From Verrucomicrobiia bacterium (lineage in GTDB: Bacteria; Verrucomicrobiota; Verrucomicrobiia; Limisphaerales; Pedosphaeraceae), in contig DATAUW010000004.1 of assembly GCA_036268055.1 (NCBI GenBank), positions 1-64,000 of the forward strand: a DNA stretch of 64,000 bases. Direction: 5' to 3'. The notes beneath the pieces are model-generated. The model did no database searches. It was not told the DNA's origin and was given only the letters and a program-made list of their open reading frames with translations. Positions 16,903 through 25,424 of this stretch are shown here, in pieces. The first letter of the stretch is position 1; every line of letters begins with the position of its first letter. A program made the position numbers and the translations under genes.

Positions 16903-17601
16903 ATGGACTACGACGATTACAAAAAGAAAGCGCGGTGGATTTGGTTTTTCGTGCTGTCTGTCCCGTGGATGATGTTGATGATTGGCGCGGGAAACGACGC
17001 CTACAATAAAACGGCAGCGGAAACCGCGACCAAAACCGGCTTTTCCCATTTCTGGTCAAGCGGCGCGGGCATCTTTAACAGTGACGCCGACAACGCCCGC
17101 ATGAGCTACATCATCGGCGGTGTTTTCGGGTTGATTGGCGTATTTTTTGTCGCCCACATCATTGCGGGGGTTCAGGTTTCCATGAAGGAAGATGCCGCCA
17201 AGCGGAAGCTGGAGGCACAGAATCAGCGGGAGCAGCGCGAGTTTCAAAAGCAAATGGAGGACATGGACGAACAGAGCAACCAGCAGGACAAGCTTTCAAA
17301 ATTCGCCCAATCCAAACAGGAATTGATTATGCGACTTGGCAGCATTGACCAGTTTATCCGCGTTCTGGAAACCGAGACTGACGCCAACAGCCGGACAATG
17401 GCGCTCCAAGACGCGCACTCACAAATGACCAAATTAACGGCAAGTCTGGCTTCCGAGCAAATCAGCCGGGAGGCGTTTGATGATCCGGTTGTCCGGGAAC
17501 ACGCCTTGGAAACCAGCAAGGACTTGGCCCGCATCGGGCTGGCAAACGACCGCTTGAGCCGGGACATTACACGAATTTTCGGCCTAAATCCCTCCGAATG
17601 A
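16903..17601 (+). CDS. Membrane protein with coiled-coil domain, island-borne
   Basis: 232 residues from the ATG at 16903, which has GAAAGGG eight bases upstream; an ATG two codons earlier is possible. Two membrane segments: about residues 12-29 (WIWFFVLSVPWMMLMIGAG) and 71-92 (IIGGVFGLIGVFFVAHIIAG). Then a long charged, Gln/Glu/Lys-rich coiled coil (residues about 98-150) and a helical C-terminus. No family recognised. It lies between the integrase remnant and the restriction-modification pair and may be an envelope-associated defence component; that is speculation. Confidence 0.65.
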   Translation: MDYDDYKKKARWIWFFVLSVPWMMLMIGAGNDAYNKTAAETATKTGFSHFWSSGAGIFNSDADNARMSYIIGGVFGLIGVFFVAHIIAGVQVSMKEDAAKRKLEAQNQREQREFQKQMEDMDEQSNQQDKLSKFAQSKQELIMRLGSIDQFIRVLETETDANSRTMALQDAHSQMTKLTASLASEQISREAFDDPVVREHALETSKDLARIGLANDRLSRDITRIFGLNPSE

Positions 17602-17653
17602 AGAATCTCTCCTGCCACCTTGATTGAATTTTCCAAGGTGCTATGCTCGCGTT

Positions 17654-18523
17654 ATGACGGTTTTTGAGAACAGCGAACATAAAATTATTTGGGGCAACGC
17701 GCTTGATGCCCTAAACGAACGTGTGCCTGACGGCACCGTGGACCTCATTTTTGCAGACCCTCCTTACAATATCGGGAAAAATTTCAACGGTCACAAAGAC
17801 AGTTGGCCAACCGATGAAGAATATCTGGATTGGTGCTACAAATGGATTGACCTTTGCATTCGGAAACTGAAGCCCAGCGGCAGCTTTTATTTGATGGCAT
17901 CAACTCAATGTATGCCATTTTTTGACATGTATTTCCGTCAGCGGATGACCGTCCTGTCTCGCATCGTTTGGTTTTATGACAGCTCAGGAGTTCAGGCGCG
18001 TAAATTTTTTGGCTCCCTTTACGAACCGATTCTATACTGCGTTAAAGACCCTAAAAATTACACATTTAACTCCAAAGATATTTTAGTTGAAGCCAAGACC
18101 GGCGCGAAGCGAAAGCTAATTGATTACCGCAAGCCTGTGCCTACGCCCTATAATACTGAAAAAGTTCCGGGCAATGTCTGGGAATTACCTCGTGTCCGCT
18201 ACCGGATGGATGAATACGAAGAACACCCAACCCAAAAACCAGTCGCATTGCTTGAACGGATTATCAAGGCAAGCTCCAATTCTGGCGATTTGGTTCTTGA
18301 CCCATTCTCGGGGACTTTTACAACAAGCTACACTGCAAAAAAACTTGGACGGAAATCCATTGGTATAGAATTGCAGGAACCTTATGTAAAAATCGGTTTG
18401 CGTAGGCTTGGCATTCAAGACCATTTGAATGGAGTCCCAATCATTCGCCCGGATAAGGCTTATACGCGCAAAAACGGTGCAAAAAAGAGGCCAGAAGAAG
18501 AAAGTTTATTGTTGAATCTATGA
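17654..18523 (+). CDS. Type II DNA adenine methyltransferase (beta class, YhdJ/NsiI-like)
   Basis: 289 residues from the ATG at 17654. Motif IV (FADPPYNIGKNF, residues about 33-44) precedes motif I (DPFSGTF near 216), the beta-class order; the segment between holds the recognition domain (YEPILYCVKDPKNY). The DPPY motif fits N6-adenine methylation, and the protein resembles YhdJ-type enzymes, known for ATGCAT, so that site is a guess. Its last four bases overlap the start of the restriction gene (ATGA). It protects host DNA from the partner nuclease. Confidence 0.88.
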   Translation: MTVFENSEHKIIWGNALDALNERVPDGTVDLIFADPPYNIGKNFNGHKDSWPTDEEYLDWCYKWIDLCIRKLKPSGSFYLMASTQCMPFFDMYFRQRMTVLSRIVWFYDSSGVQARKFFGSLYEPILYCVKDPKNYTFNSKDILVEAKTGAKRKLIDYRKPVPTPYNTEKVPGNVWELPRVRYRMDEYEEHPTQKPVALLERIIKASSNSGDLVLDPFSGTFTTSYTAKKLGRKSIGIELQEPYVKIGLRRLGIQDHLNGVPIIRPDKAYTRKNGAKKRPEEESLLLNL

Positions 18524-19683
18524 TTGATCACGCATTCACGGAGAACATACGTCAAGTCTTGGGTGAACACTTTGAGGGAGCCTCAGAGGAGATTTTTGAA
18601 AAGAGCGACCTTCTCCAATACATCAATGTAAAAACAAAATCTGCCAACCGTGGCTCGAAATCCCGTGGCAGTTTTGCGAACCTATACGCGATTTATGTCC
18701 TCGTCGAAGACTACATCGCAAAGGAATTCCACAAAAAAGGTGATTACTCCAAATACGCCGGAGCAATTTTTAGCGACCTTTTACGCAGACAACGCCAATT
18801 GCCCTTTGGGGCGAAACTCCAAAATCACGCGCTTAACCACCGCATGAATGAGGAATTCAAAAAATTCTTTCCAACGTGCAAATTTACGCCAATTATGCGG
18901 GACGCCAGCACGAACCGTTATTGGATTAACACCAATTTATTGGCGGTCACGGTAGGGGGTCAAAACTACAATCTTGCGGAATCAATCATCGGCATCATTG
19001 ACGCCTATATCGGCGCAAAACGAGATTCGCTCAACACTTTCATCGAGGCTTGCACAAAGTTGAAAGACCTTATGGGCGAGACCCCTGACGCAGTCGAAAC
19101 CTACATTCTTGGATTGTTGGCACCAAATGTAGATGCTCGCCTATTTGAAATTGTGAGTTTTGCTATCCTCAAGTATTTCTACCACGAACAATTCGTTTAT
19201 TTTGGATTTACACTGGAAGAAGTCAAAAAGGAACATCTGCGTTTGTTCAAAACTGGCCGAACAAATGCCAATGATGGTGGCATTGACTTTGTGATGAAAC
19301 CACTTGGGCGCTTCTTTCAAGTTACAGAAACTTTGGACGTAAAGAAATACTTCCTCGATATAGATAAACTTGAAAGGTTTCCGATCTCGTTCGTCATCAA
19401 GTCCGAAGAATCAATACCCTCTTTGCGAGCGCGTCTCGAACAAGGAGCAAAAGAACAATATGTTGTGGACGCAATTGTTCGTAGCTACATGGCTTGCATT
19501 GAAGAAATAATCAATGTCCCAAGTTTGAAAGAATGCTTCAAGATAGCGGTCAAACAGAGTTATCTTCCTGCTATCCTTGATGAAATTGTGAAGCAGAGCA
19601 AAGTCGAATTCAATTACACCGAGGACACAGACCCTGCCGTTGACGACGAGGAAGACGAAGACGAGTCTGCGCCCGGAAGCTAG
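18520..19683 (+). CDS. Type II restriction endonuclease (putative)
   Basis: 387 residues, ATG overlapping the methyltransferase stop. A PD-(D/E)XK-like active-site stretch is visible near residues 247-269: GRTNANDGGIDFVMKP followed by GRFFQVTE, with the expected Asp, strand and Glu. The N-terminal half is helical and basic (QRQLPFGAKLQNHALNHRMN) and the end is very acidic. The overlap with a beta-class methyltransferase is the main evidence for its role. Probable recognition site the same as the methyltransferase (unknown; ATGCAT is possible). Confidence 0.78.
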   Translation: MIDHAFTENIRQVLGEHFEGASEEIFEKSDLLQYINVKTKSANRGSKSRGSFANLYAIYVLVEDYIAKEFHKKGDYSKYAGAIFSDLLRRQRQLPFGAKLQNHALNHRMNEEFKKFFPTCKFTPIMRDASTNRYWINTNLLAVTVGGQNYNLAESIIGIIDAYIGAKRDSLNTFIEACTKLKDLMGETPDAVETYILGLLAPNVDARLFEIVSFAILKYFYHEQFVYFGFTLEEVKKEHLRLFKTGRTNANDGGIDFVMKPLGRFFQVTETLDVKKYFLDIDKLERFPISFVIKSEESIPSLRARLEQGAKEQYVVDAIVRSYMACIEEIINVPSLKECFKIAVKQSYLPAILDEIVKQSKVEFNYTEDTDPAVDDEEDEDESAPGS

Positions 19684-19689
19684 AATACC

Positions 19690-20266
19690 AATTTGCCTTT
19701 GCGGGGCTAAATTCCCGACACGCCCCGCCGTCCAAGAGGCACAAGCAGCCGCTCGCTTTCAGCGTGGCAAGCCACCGCGCAACTTGTGCCACTTGTCCTC
19801 TCCCATGTGAGTCTGACATTTGGCCGTCCGTGTTTCGCCGTCCGCCTTGCGGCTTGCCCTTCACCCTGCAAGCCACGGCTCCCTTGCTTCACACCGCCAG
19901 CCAAAAGTCAGAACAGGCCGGATTTGAGCCTTTGGCAACTCTGCGAGGCTAGAGGATTTTTGTTTAGTGTTTTTGGCATGGCGCGTTTTTTCAGGGGGAG
20001 CGCCTTCGAGGTCTCACCGTAGCCCGCTTGCCGCTACGCCATCTTTTTCAGGGTTTTCATTTTCCGCTATCGCGGGGCGTTTTATTTCCGGCGACGAAGG
20101 GCATGGGCCACGCCAGCGACCCGGCTATCAGGTAACGCCGAAACTTTCGCTGTCATGCCCCATGCACGCCGGAAATAAAACTGATCTTGTTCAAAAAACG
20201 TCTCCGCCAGAGGTGAAGCAAGCGGCATACGGCGAGACACGGACGGCGAACATCAAAAAAAAGCTT
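19690..20266 (+). ncRNA. Candidate structured non-coding RNA region
   Basis: 577 bases with no convincing reading frame but many complementary arms. These include GCGGGGC/GCCCCGC (about 19702-19728), a 13-bp arm pair around GGCACAAG and CTTGTGCC (one mismatch), GGCGC/GCGCC near 19980-20005, and a perfect 15-bp pair GTTTTATTTCCGGCG (20079-20093) with CGCCGGAAATAAAAC (20167-20181). Between the last two arms further partial pairs occur (GGGCATG with CATGCCC). It ends directly before the ATG at 20267. It could be a long leader, a regulatory RNA, or a transfer or replication-related structure of the island. Strand is assumed from the downstream gene. Confidence 0.45.
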
Positions 20267-20641
20267 ATGAAAAACAAATTATCAGGTGAAGCAGCAGCAC
20301 CAGCAAACGCCGTCCAGCAATCATCAACCCGCGCCGAGCGGGTAACGAAATACAACTACAACCGCGAATTGCCGACACTAAAGGTTTTGGAGTTTTTGCG
20401 GGCGCAACTGCCGCAGCAATACGAGTTGGCGGAAATTGTTGGCAAATGGATATGGCTGGAATTTCCCAAGGCCAGCAACCGCGCCGCCGCTAATGCGCTC
20501 CACCGTTTGGGCTTCCATTGGAATCAACGCCGCTGCGTGTGGCAGCACCCTTGCGGAGCGTGTGCGCCTTTCGCTTCGCACCCGCAAGACCCGCGCAGCA
20601 AATACGGCTCTTATTTTGCCGCCGATTTGAAAACCGCTTGA
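20267..20641 (+). CDS. Plasmid/ICE-type hypothetical protein
   Basis: 124 residues from the ATG at 20267. An upstream in-frame extension exists but runs through the structured repeat region and looks non-coding. The conserved part is ELAEIVGKWIWLEFPK, then AANALHRLGFHWNQRR and WQHPCGA, a compact alpha/beta domain that I associate with accessory genes of plasmids and integrative elements; function unknown. It is the last gene before the right att-like motif. Confidence 0.6.
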   Translation: MKNKLSGEAAAPANAVQQSSTRAERVTKYNYNRELPTLKVLEFLRAQLPQQYELAEIVGKWIWLEFPKASNRAAANALHRLGFHWNQRRCVWQHPCGACAPFASHPQDPRSKYGSYFAADLKTA

Positions 20642-20656
20642 TATTTGAAACCACAA

Positions 20657-20677
20657 ACTGTCAGTAAAAGTGTCAGT
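20657..20677. repeat. att-like motif, right
   Basis: ACTGTCAG, T, AAAA, G, TGTCAGT; matches 9137-9157 at 19 of 21 positions. It lies 15 bases after the last island gene. Confidence 0.5.
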
Positions 20678-20782
20678 GAAAGCAGCAGAAAGTTACCGAA
20701 AATAGTGACGAGTTAGAGCGAATTTGCATTGTAATATCAATGGTTTTCGCTAGTTTATTGAAATCTGATTTAGATATACAGA

Positions 20783-20799
20783 CTGTGTCCATCTGTGGC
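20783..20799. repeat. 17-bp direct repeat, right flank of island
   Basis: CTGTGTCCATCTGTGGC, identical to 9068-9084. Apart from this and the att-like motif, the stretch 20642-20971 holds nothing I can identify. Confidence 0.5.
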
Positions 20800-20971
20800 T
20801 AATTTTTTTTCACGCTTTGCTCCAGGGATGTGTCCAAGTTTTTGACACGTAAAATCAGCCTTTTCGTGAGCTTTGCCCCTTGATTTTTGGACCACGCCGC
20901 AGTAGCGTTTTCGCACTGTCGAGATGGTTGTAGATCGCGATGGTGAAAAACGAAAGAGCTTCCATCTTCCT

Positions 20972-21895
20972 ATGAACAAAAAACTCTTGTCCTTCGCCAG
21001 CCTGATTGCCGTCGCATCGCTCGCATTTGCTCCTGTGAGCCAGGCAGCGAATACCGCGTTCACCTATCAAGGCAATCTGCAACAAAACGGCGCGCCCGTC
21101 AGCGGCAGTTACGATATTCAATTCGCTCTTTACCCTGTCGTGTCCAACGGCACCGCCACCGCCACTCTCACAAACCTCGCCGTGGGCGTCACCAACGGCC
21201 TCTTCACGACCACGCTTGATTTCAGCAATCCTTTCAACGGCTCCTCGTTCTGGCTGGACATCGCCGTGCGCCCGGCCGGCAGCGGCGGCGCCTTTTCCGA
21301 ACTTTCGCCGAGACAACCACTGACCGCGTCGCCCTATGCCCTTTATGCGCCCAGCGCTGGCACGGTCACGGGAATTATTTCAGTCACGAACCTGCCGCCC
21401 GCCGTGGTGCTGACGAACAGCACCAGCCTGACCAATTCCCCGACGCGCACCGGTTATTTATTCGCATACGATTTGACCACGCAAACTTTCCCCAGCGCCA
21501 ACACTTATCAACCCATCACCTTTAGCGTGCCGGGAACCTTGCTGAATGGCTGGACGCTATCGCAAATCGGCCCCGGCTCAAGCACCTTCACGGCCACTAA
21601 CGCCGGCCTCTATTTATTTCAATATCAGGCGCAGGTTTCCGGCACGAACGGCAGTGTCGCGAACATTAAAGCCACGCTGAACAACAATGCTGAAATCACC
21701 GGCAGTGAATCCGCGGTGACGCTCTCCGGCACCAATAGTGTCGCAATTCTTTCCCACACGTTTCTCGCGCAGATCAACGTCAACGATGTTTTCAAACTTC
21801 AATTCGCCGCGCCCACCACCGGCGTAACCCTCGTTCCCAACGGCACCGCCAGCACCCGCCCGAGCATCACGCTCACCGTGGTAAAAATAAATTAA
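20972..21895 (+). CDS. Secreted beta-rich hypothetical protein
   Basis: 307 residues from the ATG at 20972, chosen because it opens a clean signal peptide (MNKKLLSFASLIAVASLAFA, cleavage after SQA). The mature N-terminus (FTYQGNLQQNGAPVSGSYDIQFALY, split after GNLQQ in the motif; SPRQPLTASPYALYA) is a recurrent verrucomicrobial/planctomycete secreted module. The C-terminal 130 residues look like a C1q/TNF-like jelly roll (FTATNAGLYLFQYQAQVSG). Probably extracellular; ligand unknown. It starts just outside the right end of the island. Confidence 0.78.
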   Translation: MNKKLLSFASLIAVASLAFAPVSQAANTAFTYQGNLQQNGAPVSGSYDIQFALYPVVSNGTATATLTNLAVGVTNGLFTTTLDFSNPFNGSSFWLDIAVRPAGSGGAFSELSPRQPLTASPYALYAPSAGTVTGIISVTNLPPAVVLTNSTSLTNSPTRTGYLFAYDLTTQTFPSANTYQPITFSVPGTLLNGWTLSQIGPGSSTFTATNAGLYLFQYQAQVSGTNGSVANIKATLNNNAEITGSESAVTLSGTNSVAILSHTFLAQINVNDVFKLQFAAPTTGVTLVPNGTASTRPSITLTVVKIN

Positions 21896-21917
21896 CGGGC
21901 AAATGGCCATTTCGAGC

Positions 21918-22027
21918 GGACCGCGGGTCTATGACCCGCAGCAAGATCCATACGGTCAAGCCACTGTCGAATCAGCCCGACGCGGCAATCTTTTCGTGAA
22001 TCACTGCGGGTCGCAGACCCGCGGCCC
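21918..22027 (-). repeat. MITE/REPIN-like element, copy A (110 bp)
   Basis: The ends are inverted copies of GGACCGCGGGTCTRYGACCC (left 21918, right ending 22027), themselves internally palindromic. Read on the minus strand, the interior shares TGAAAAGATTGCCGC-like and GCTTGACC...CTTGCTGCGGGTC segments with copy B at 61059-61216. Non-coding, between two genes. Confidence 0.8.
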
Positions 22028-22111
22028 GTCAGGAAAGTGATTCACAAACTAAAGTTTTCTCAGCCTCGCGCCGATATGGTTGGGTGATAGTGAAGAGATT
22101 GACATAGAATT

Positions 22112-22516
22112 ATGAACGTATCCGCCATTGCCCCCACCGATTCGTCCCAGCGCTATTCCGAATTGAATTCCATTCAAAGCGCACTCCAATCCGGCAACAT
22201 CACCAACGCCCAGCACGCTTTCGCCGCCTTTGAACAGGAAGTGCAAAAAGCCACCGCCACCGGCGCAAAAACCATTTTCGCACCCGGCACTCAGCCAGGC
22301 AAAGATTTGCAACTCCTCGGAAATGCCTTGAAGTCGGCGGACCTCAACGGTGCGCAAACTGCATTTGCGACCTTGAAGCAGGACATCAATTCCGTGACGC
22401 AACTGACGAATCACTCAAGTTCCAGCAGTTCCTCAGCGCGCTCATTGTCCGGCGCTGGCCGCATCTCAAACGGCCCTTCGCACGTCGCCGGAAGCATTTT
22501 AAATTTCCGCGCTTAA
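22112..22516 (+). CDS. Hypothetical protein, Ala/Gln/Ser-rich
   Basis: 134 residues, ATG at 22112. Two similar helical segments are visible, YSELNSIQSALQSGNITNAQ and LQLLGNALKSADLNGAQTAF, each followed by a phenylalanine-containing helix, suggesting an internal duplication. A Ser-rich linker and a short tail ending in ILNFRA follow. No signal peptide. This pattern (counting x-ALxxGNxxxAQ-x-AF) is seen in small verrucomicrobial proteins of unknown function. Confidence 0.65.
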   Translation: MNVSAIAPTDSSQRYSELNSIQSALQSGNITNAQHAFAAFEQEVQKATATGAKTIFAPGTQPGKDLQLLGNALKSADLNGAQTAFATLKQDINSVTQLTNHSSSSSSSARSLSGAGRISNGPSHVAGSILNFRA

Positions 22517-22540
22517 TTTTAAGAACGCAGCGGCGTTCGT

Positions 22541-23617
22541 TTAAAAACGATTGCGCATTTCGCCCAGCGACACGTCATTCGCCTGGGAACTGAAGCCGTG
22601 ATTCATTAACCGGCGCGCATTCCCGATCACATATTCCCATTGGAACGCCGGGCCGGGATCTTCCTTGTTCGTTTGGATATGGTAATGTCCAAGCACGCCT
22701 TCGTAATTTTTCAATTCCTCGTCGGGTAATTTATGCGGAATTAATTTGCCGTGGGCATCGGTGGGATAGCGGCACTCCAGCTTGGGAAAAATCGTGCAGA
22801 GTGTCGCGGTGAGCTTGATGAGCGCCGCGTATTGTTGCGGTGTGTAATCATACTGAAACCAATCGCTGCCTTGTATCTTGCCCTCGATCAAATCCGGCCG
22901 CGCGGGATGCCCGACAAATCCCGGCGTCCGCACGCCACCATCGCCGAGTTCCTTGGGAATCGTGATCGTCGTCAGCCCGGGCTCGTGATGATACCACTCC
23001 TTGAGTTGCTTCGCGTCAGGCGAATGATGCGCGCCGGTGTTCGCGATCTCCACGCCGACGGAACGATTGTTGGAAGTCGTGGCATGCCACGCGCGTTCCT
23101 TCAAATCGAGCGTTTGATAAATCGTGCCGTCAATGTCCAGCATGAAGTGGACGCTGAGATCACGCTCGTCCTGAAGCACCTTGAAACATTGGCGGCTGAC
23201 GCTGGCATCGTCGAAATGAATGACGAACTGATCAATCTTGGATTGCAGCAAAGGTAAATCCCACCCGCCGCCGCGCACGCGATCAAGTTCTGCCGGAGTC
23301 AGATTATTCGTGCGCAAGCCATAGCGATTGGGCGTGCTAAGGTCTTTGACCTGCTCGGACGAAGCGCGCCAACTGGAATCCTCATAAGGCGAAAAACGGC
23401 GCTCGACGCGATAGGCATCGTAACCACCGGGGTCCATCCATAACACCACCGGCGTGCCGGTATGAAAAAATTGGCCGGCAGCGACGATTTCATCCCCCGT
23501 GCGCGGCTCAATCGCGCCGATGCGATGGGAGTTCGTGGCGCAACCGGTGGCAAGGAGAATCAGTCCGAACGCAAAAGCGAAAACGTGCCGCGACGCAGGC
23601 CAAAAGAATTTTGTCAT
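22541..23617 (-). CDS. N-acetylmuramoyl-L-alanine amidase lipoprotein
   Basis: 358 residues from the ATG at 23617 (a TTG four codons earlier is less likely). The signal peptide ends in the lipobox LLATGC, so it is a lipoprotein in the periplasm or outer membrane. The Amidase_2/PGRP domain carries zinc-ligand positions: His in FVIHFDDAS, His in RAWHATTSNN, and the LGHYHIQTNKEDPG box. It cleaves the bond between muramic acid and the stem peptide, for wall recycling or remodelling. No operon partners. Confidence 0.88.
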   Translation of the reverse strand: MTKFFWPASRHVFAFAFGLILLATGCATNSHRIGAIEPRTGDEIVAAGQFFHTGTPVVLWMDPGGYDAYRVERRFSPYEDSSWRASSEQVKDLSTPNRYGLRTNNLTPAELDRVRGGGWDLPLLQSKIDQFVIHFDDASVSRQCFKVLQDERDLSVHFMLDIDGTIYQTLDLKERAWHATTSNNRSVGVEIANTGAHHSPDAKQLKEWYHHEPGLTTITIPKELGDGGVRTPGFVGHPARPDLIEGKIQGSDWFQYDYTPQQYAALIKLTATLCTIFPKLECRYPTDAHGKLIPHKLPDEELKNYEGVLGHYHIQTNKEDPGPAFQWEYVIGNARRLMNHGFSSQANDVSLGEMRNRF

Positions 23618-23713
23618 AACAAACTGCAAACCAGCCGGGGCATCGTCATCAGATTTTCCGAGTAAGTCAAGGGCGGGGAGTTACTCAGGGGAGTTACTCA
23701 AAAGCCGGGAGAA

Positions 23714-24025
23714 TTAATCGGCAGAAATGCTGCGTTTGCCGCGCAAAAATAAATGCCAATAGGCGAGCAGCAAAAGAAAAATCATCAACACTAGCAGGCG
23801 CGGACGCTGTCTTTCATTTTCAGAATTATAAGCATGCACAGCAACGGGGCTGCTGGGCGGTTGCGTGACGACAATGGAAACTTGCGGACCCGCCGGCGCA
23901 GTCGCAGACACGGCGGCGGTGTTGGTGTTTTGCGGAACCCAGGGCTTCATGCCGTGCTCATCCGCGCGCGCGAGGGTGAGCCAAAAGAGCAGGGCAAAAA
24001 TGGTTACGGCGAGATGAATACGCAT
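23714..24025 (-). CDS. Small exported membrane protein
   Basis: 103 residues from the ATG at 24025, chosen for its signal peptide (MRIHLAVTIFALLFWLTLARA). A short Pro/Thr/Ala-rich linker follows, then a C-terminal membrane helix (LLVLMIFLLLLAYWHLFL) and a basic tail, giving a type I topology. Not recognised. Divergent from the SYLF-domain gene. Confidence 0.55.
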   Translation of the reverse strand: MRIHLAVTIFALLFWLTLARADEHGMKPWVPQNTNTAAVSATAPAGPQVSIVVTQPPSSPVAVHAYNSENERQRPRLLVLMIFLLLLAYWHLFLRGKRSISAD

Positions 24026-24178
24026 CGTTGGAATATGTATAAAGCGTGCGGCGGCATTATCAAGCGGCAAGAATGTTGCCGCCTTTATCGGACCGAAGCG
24101 CACAAAGAATTTAGTTTGCAAGGCCACGGACAAGGTTTAATTTTAATGGACAATCGAAATCCACTGCGAAAGGTTTTT

Positions 24179-24868
24179 ATGAAGACGATATTGCTCGGAT
24201 TATTTTTGCTGAGTTTCGCCGGGAGTGCGCTCGCGCTGGAGCCATCGCAGTTGGATAATCGCATCAAAATGCTGACGGCCAAATTCGAAGCCATGCAGCA
24301 CAAGCCCGATAAACGCATCCCCCCCGAATTGCTGCGCAAAGCCCAGGCGATCGTTCTGTTGGACCGCACGAAGGGCGGATTTATTTTTGGTTACCAGGGC
24401 GGCGGCGGATTGGCAATGGCGAAAGATTCAGCCACGGGCAAATGGAGTCCCGCTGCGTTCATGAACGCGAACGAGGCCAGCCTGGGCTTTCAAATCGGCG
24501 GTGAGCAGGGATTTTATGCGATCCTCCTGATGACGACGAATGCCACAAAAATCCTGATGAACGGCAACATGGATTTTGGCGGTGAGGCTCGCGGCACAGC
24601 GGGCGATATGGCTGGCAATGTCGAGGCCGGCACTTCGCCGATTTTGATTTATGCCGACCGCAAGGGACTTTACGGCGGCGCGGTGGTAAAGGGCGGGATG
24701 ATCGCCGCGGATGACAAGGCGGATGAAGTTTATTACGGCACGCCGGTCACGATGAACGAAATCCTGTTTGCCCATAAGGTGCAACCGGGCGAGCCCGCTT
24801 CCTATTTGATCCAGCGATTGAACGCATTTTCACAACCGCACGAGGATTCAAAATCCATTTGGAATTAG
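24179..24868 (+). CDS. SYLF-domain (Ysc84-like) secreted lipid-binding protein
   Basis: 229 residues from the ATG at 24179 (GAAAGG upstream); an in-frame ATG at 24146 is possible. Signal peptide ends at SALA. The SYLF/Ysc84 hallmarks are ELLRKAQAIVLLDRTKGGFIFG-like opening (split after VLLD), GKWSPAAFM, GFQIGGEQG and a long Gly-rich strand region ending in VKGGMIAAD. This domain binds phosphoinositides or phospholipids in eukaryotes; bacterial members are periplasmic with unclear roles. Monocistronic. Confidence 0.85.
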   Translation: MKTILLGLFLLSFAGSALALEPSQLDNRIKMLTAKFEAMQHKPDKRIPPELLRKAQAIVLLDRTKGGFIFGYQGGGGLAMAKDSATGKWSPAAFMNANEASLGFQIGGEQGFYAILLMTTNATKILMNGNMDFGGEARGTAGDMAGNVEAGTSPILIYADRKGLYGGAVVKGGMIAADDKADEVYYGTPVTMNEILFAHKVQPGEPASYLIQRLNAFSQPHEDSKSIWN

Positions 24869-25424
24869 CGCGGATTTCTTTTGCCGGCATACAAAATGGC
24901 CCGACGGCAGCCAGCGTCGCCCTGACGTGAAGACGGTATCAGATACTTCCCAGCGTAGCGCGTCTTTTCCCTTTCCTCTCTGCGCCTCTGCGCCTCCCCC
25001 CTCTGCGTCAAAAAAAGAAAACCAACTGCCCGATCTCAGTAGTATGTCTTGCAAATGATTGAATTGAAGTTGCTTGCGCATGGGTTTTGCCGTGTCGGCC
25101 AAACTCTTACGTCACGTAATTTAGGAAATTACATTTCCCGCCGATGTGATGGTGTGCATGAGATATTCTGAATCGAACTTATGAAATTCAAATCCAAGGC
25201 GAAAAATCTCATGGCTGCGGTTTTAAATGGCGGGCGCTCCGTCCGGTCGGCGGTTGGTTCGAAGAGGTTGTCCGTCCGCTTTGCGGAGCCCAACTCGAAA
25301 GCGCAAGACGTCGTAATCTTGAAACGGACAAAGGGCCCGGACCCCGTACCAGGCCGTCCGGAGCGTCCCCGCCATTTCGCGGCTTGCCGTTGACCTTTCG
25401 TATCCGGTCGCGGAAACCGCAGGC
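24869..25424. other. 556-base stretch without a convincing gene
   Basis: Contains a pyrimidine-rich tract with CTCTGCGCCTCTGCGCCT (a common intergenic phrase) near 24980-25000. It also has a 70-codon frame (25181-25393, ATG, Arg/Lys-rich product) without a ribosome-binding site; that frame is likely chance. No promoter or terminator stands out. Confidence 0.6.

Larger units (their letters stand above)
9068..20799. mobile_element. Integrated defence island (about 11.7 kb)
   Basis: Bounded by 17-bp perfect direct repeats (9068-9084 and 20783-20799). Just inside these is a 21-bp near-identical repeat pair (9137-9157, 20657-20677; 19 of 21 match). A tyrosine recombinase gene starts 123 bp from the left inner repeat, as in integrative elements. 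Contents: PD-(D/E)XK protein, ECF-like sigma factor, Gabija gajA-gajB, a tiny hydrophobic peptide, a truncated P4-type integrase, a membrane/coiled-coil protein, a type II restriction-modification pair, a structured non-coding stretch and a plasmid-style hypothetical. Several of its genes look more AT-rich than neighbouring core genes. The exact ends are unproven. Confidence 0.7.

Noticed and set aside
19967-20266. N-terminal extension of the gene at 20267
   Set aside because: Runs through the inverted-repeat region, has irregular composition, and the conserved domain begins well after the ATG at 20267.
25181-25393. 70-codon frame beginning MKFKSKAKNLMAAV
   Set aside because: No ribosome-binding site, basic low-information product, and it stops without relation to neighbours.
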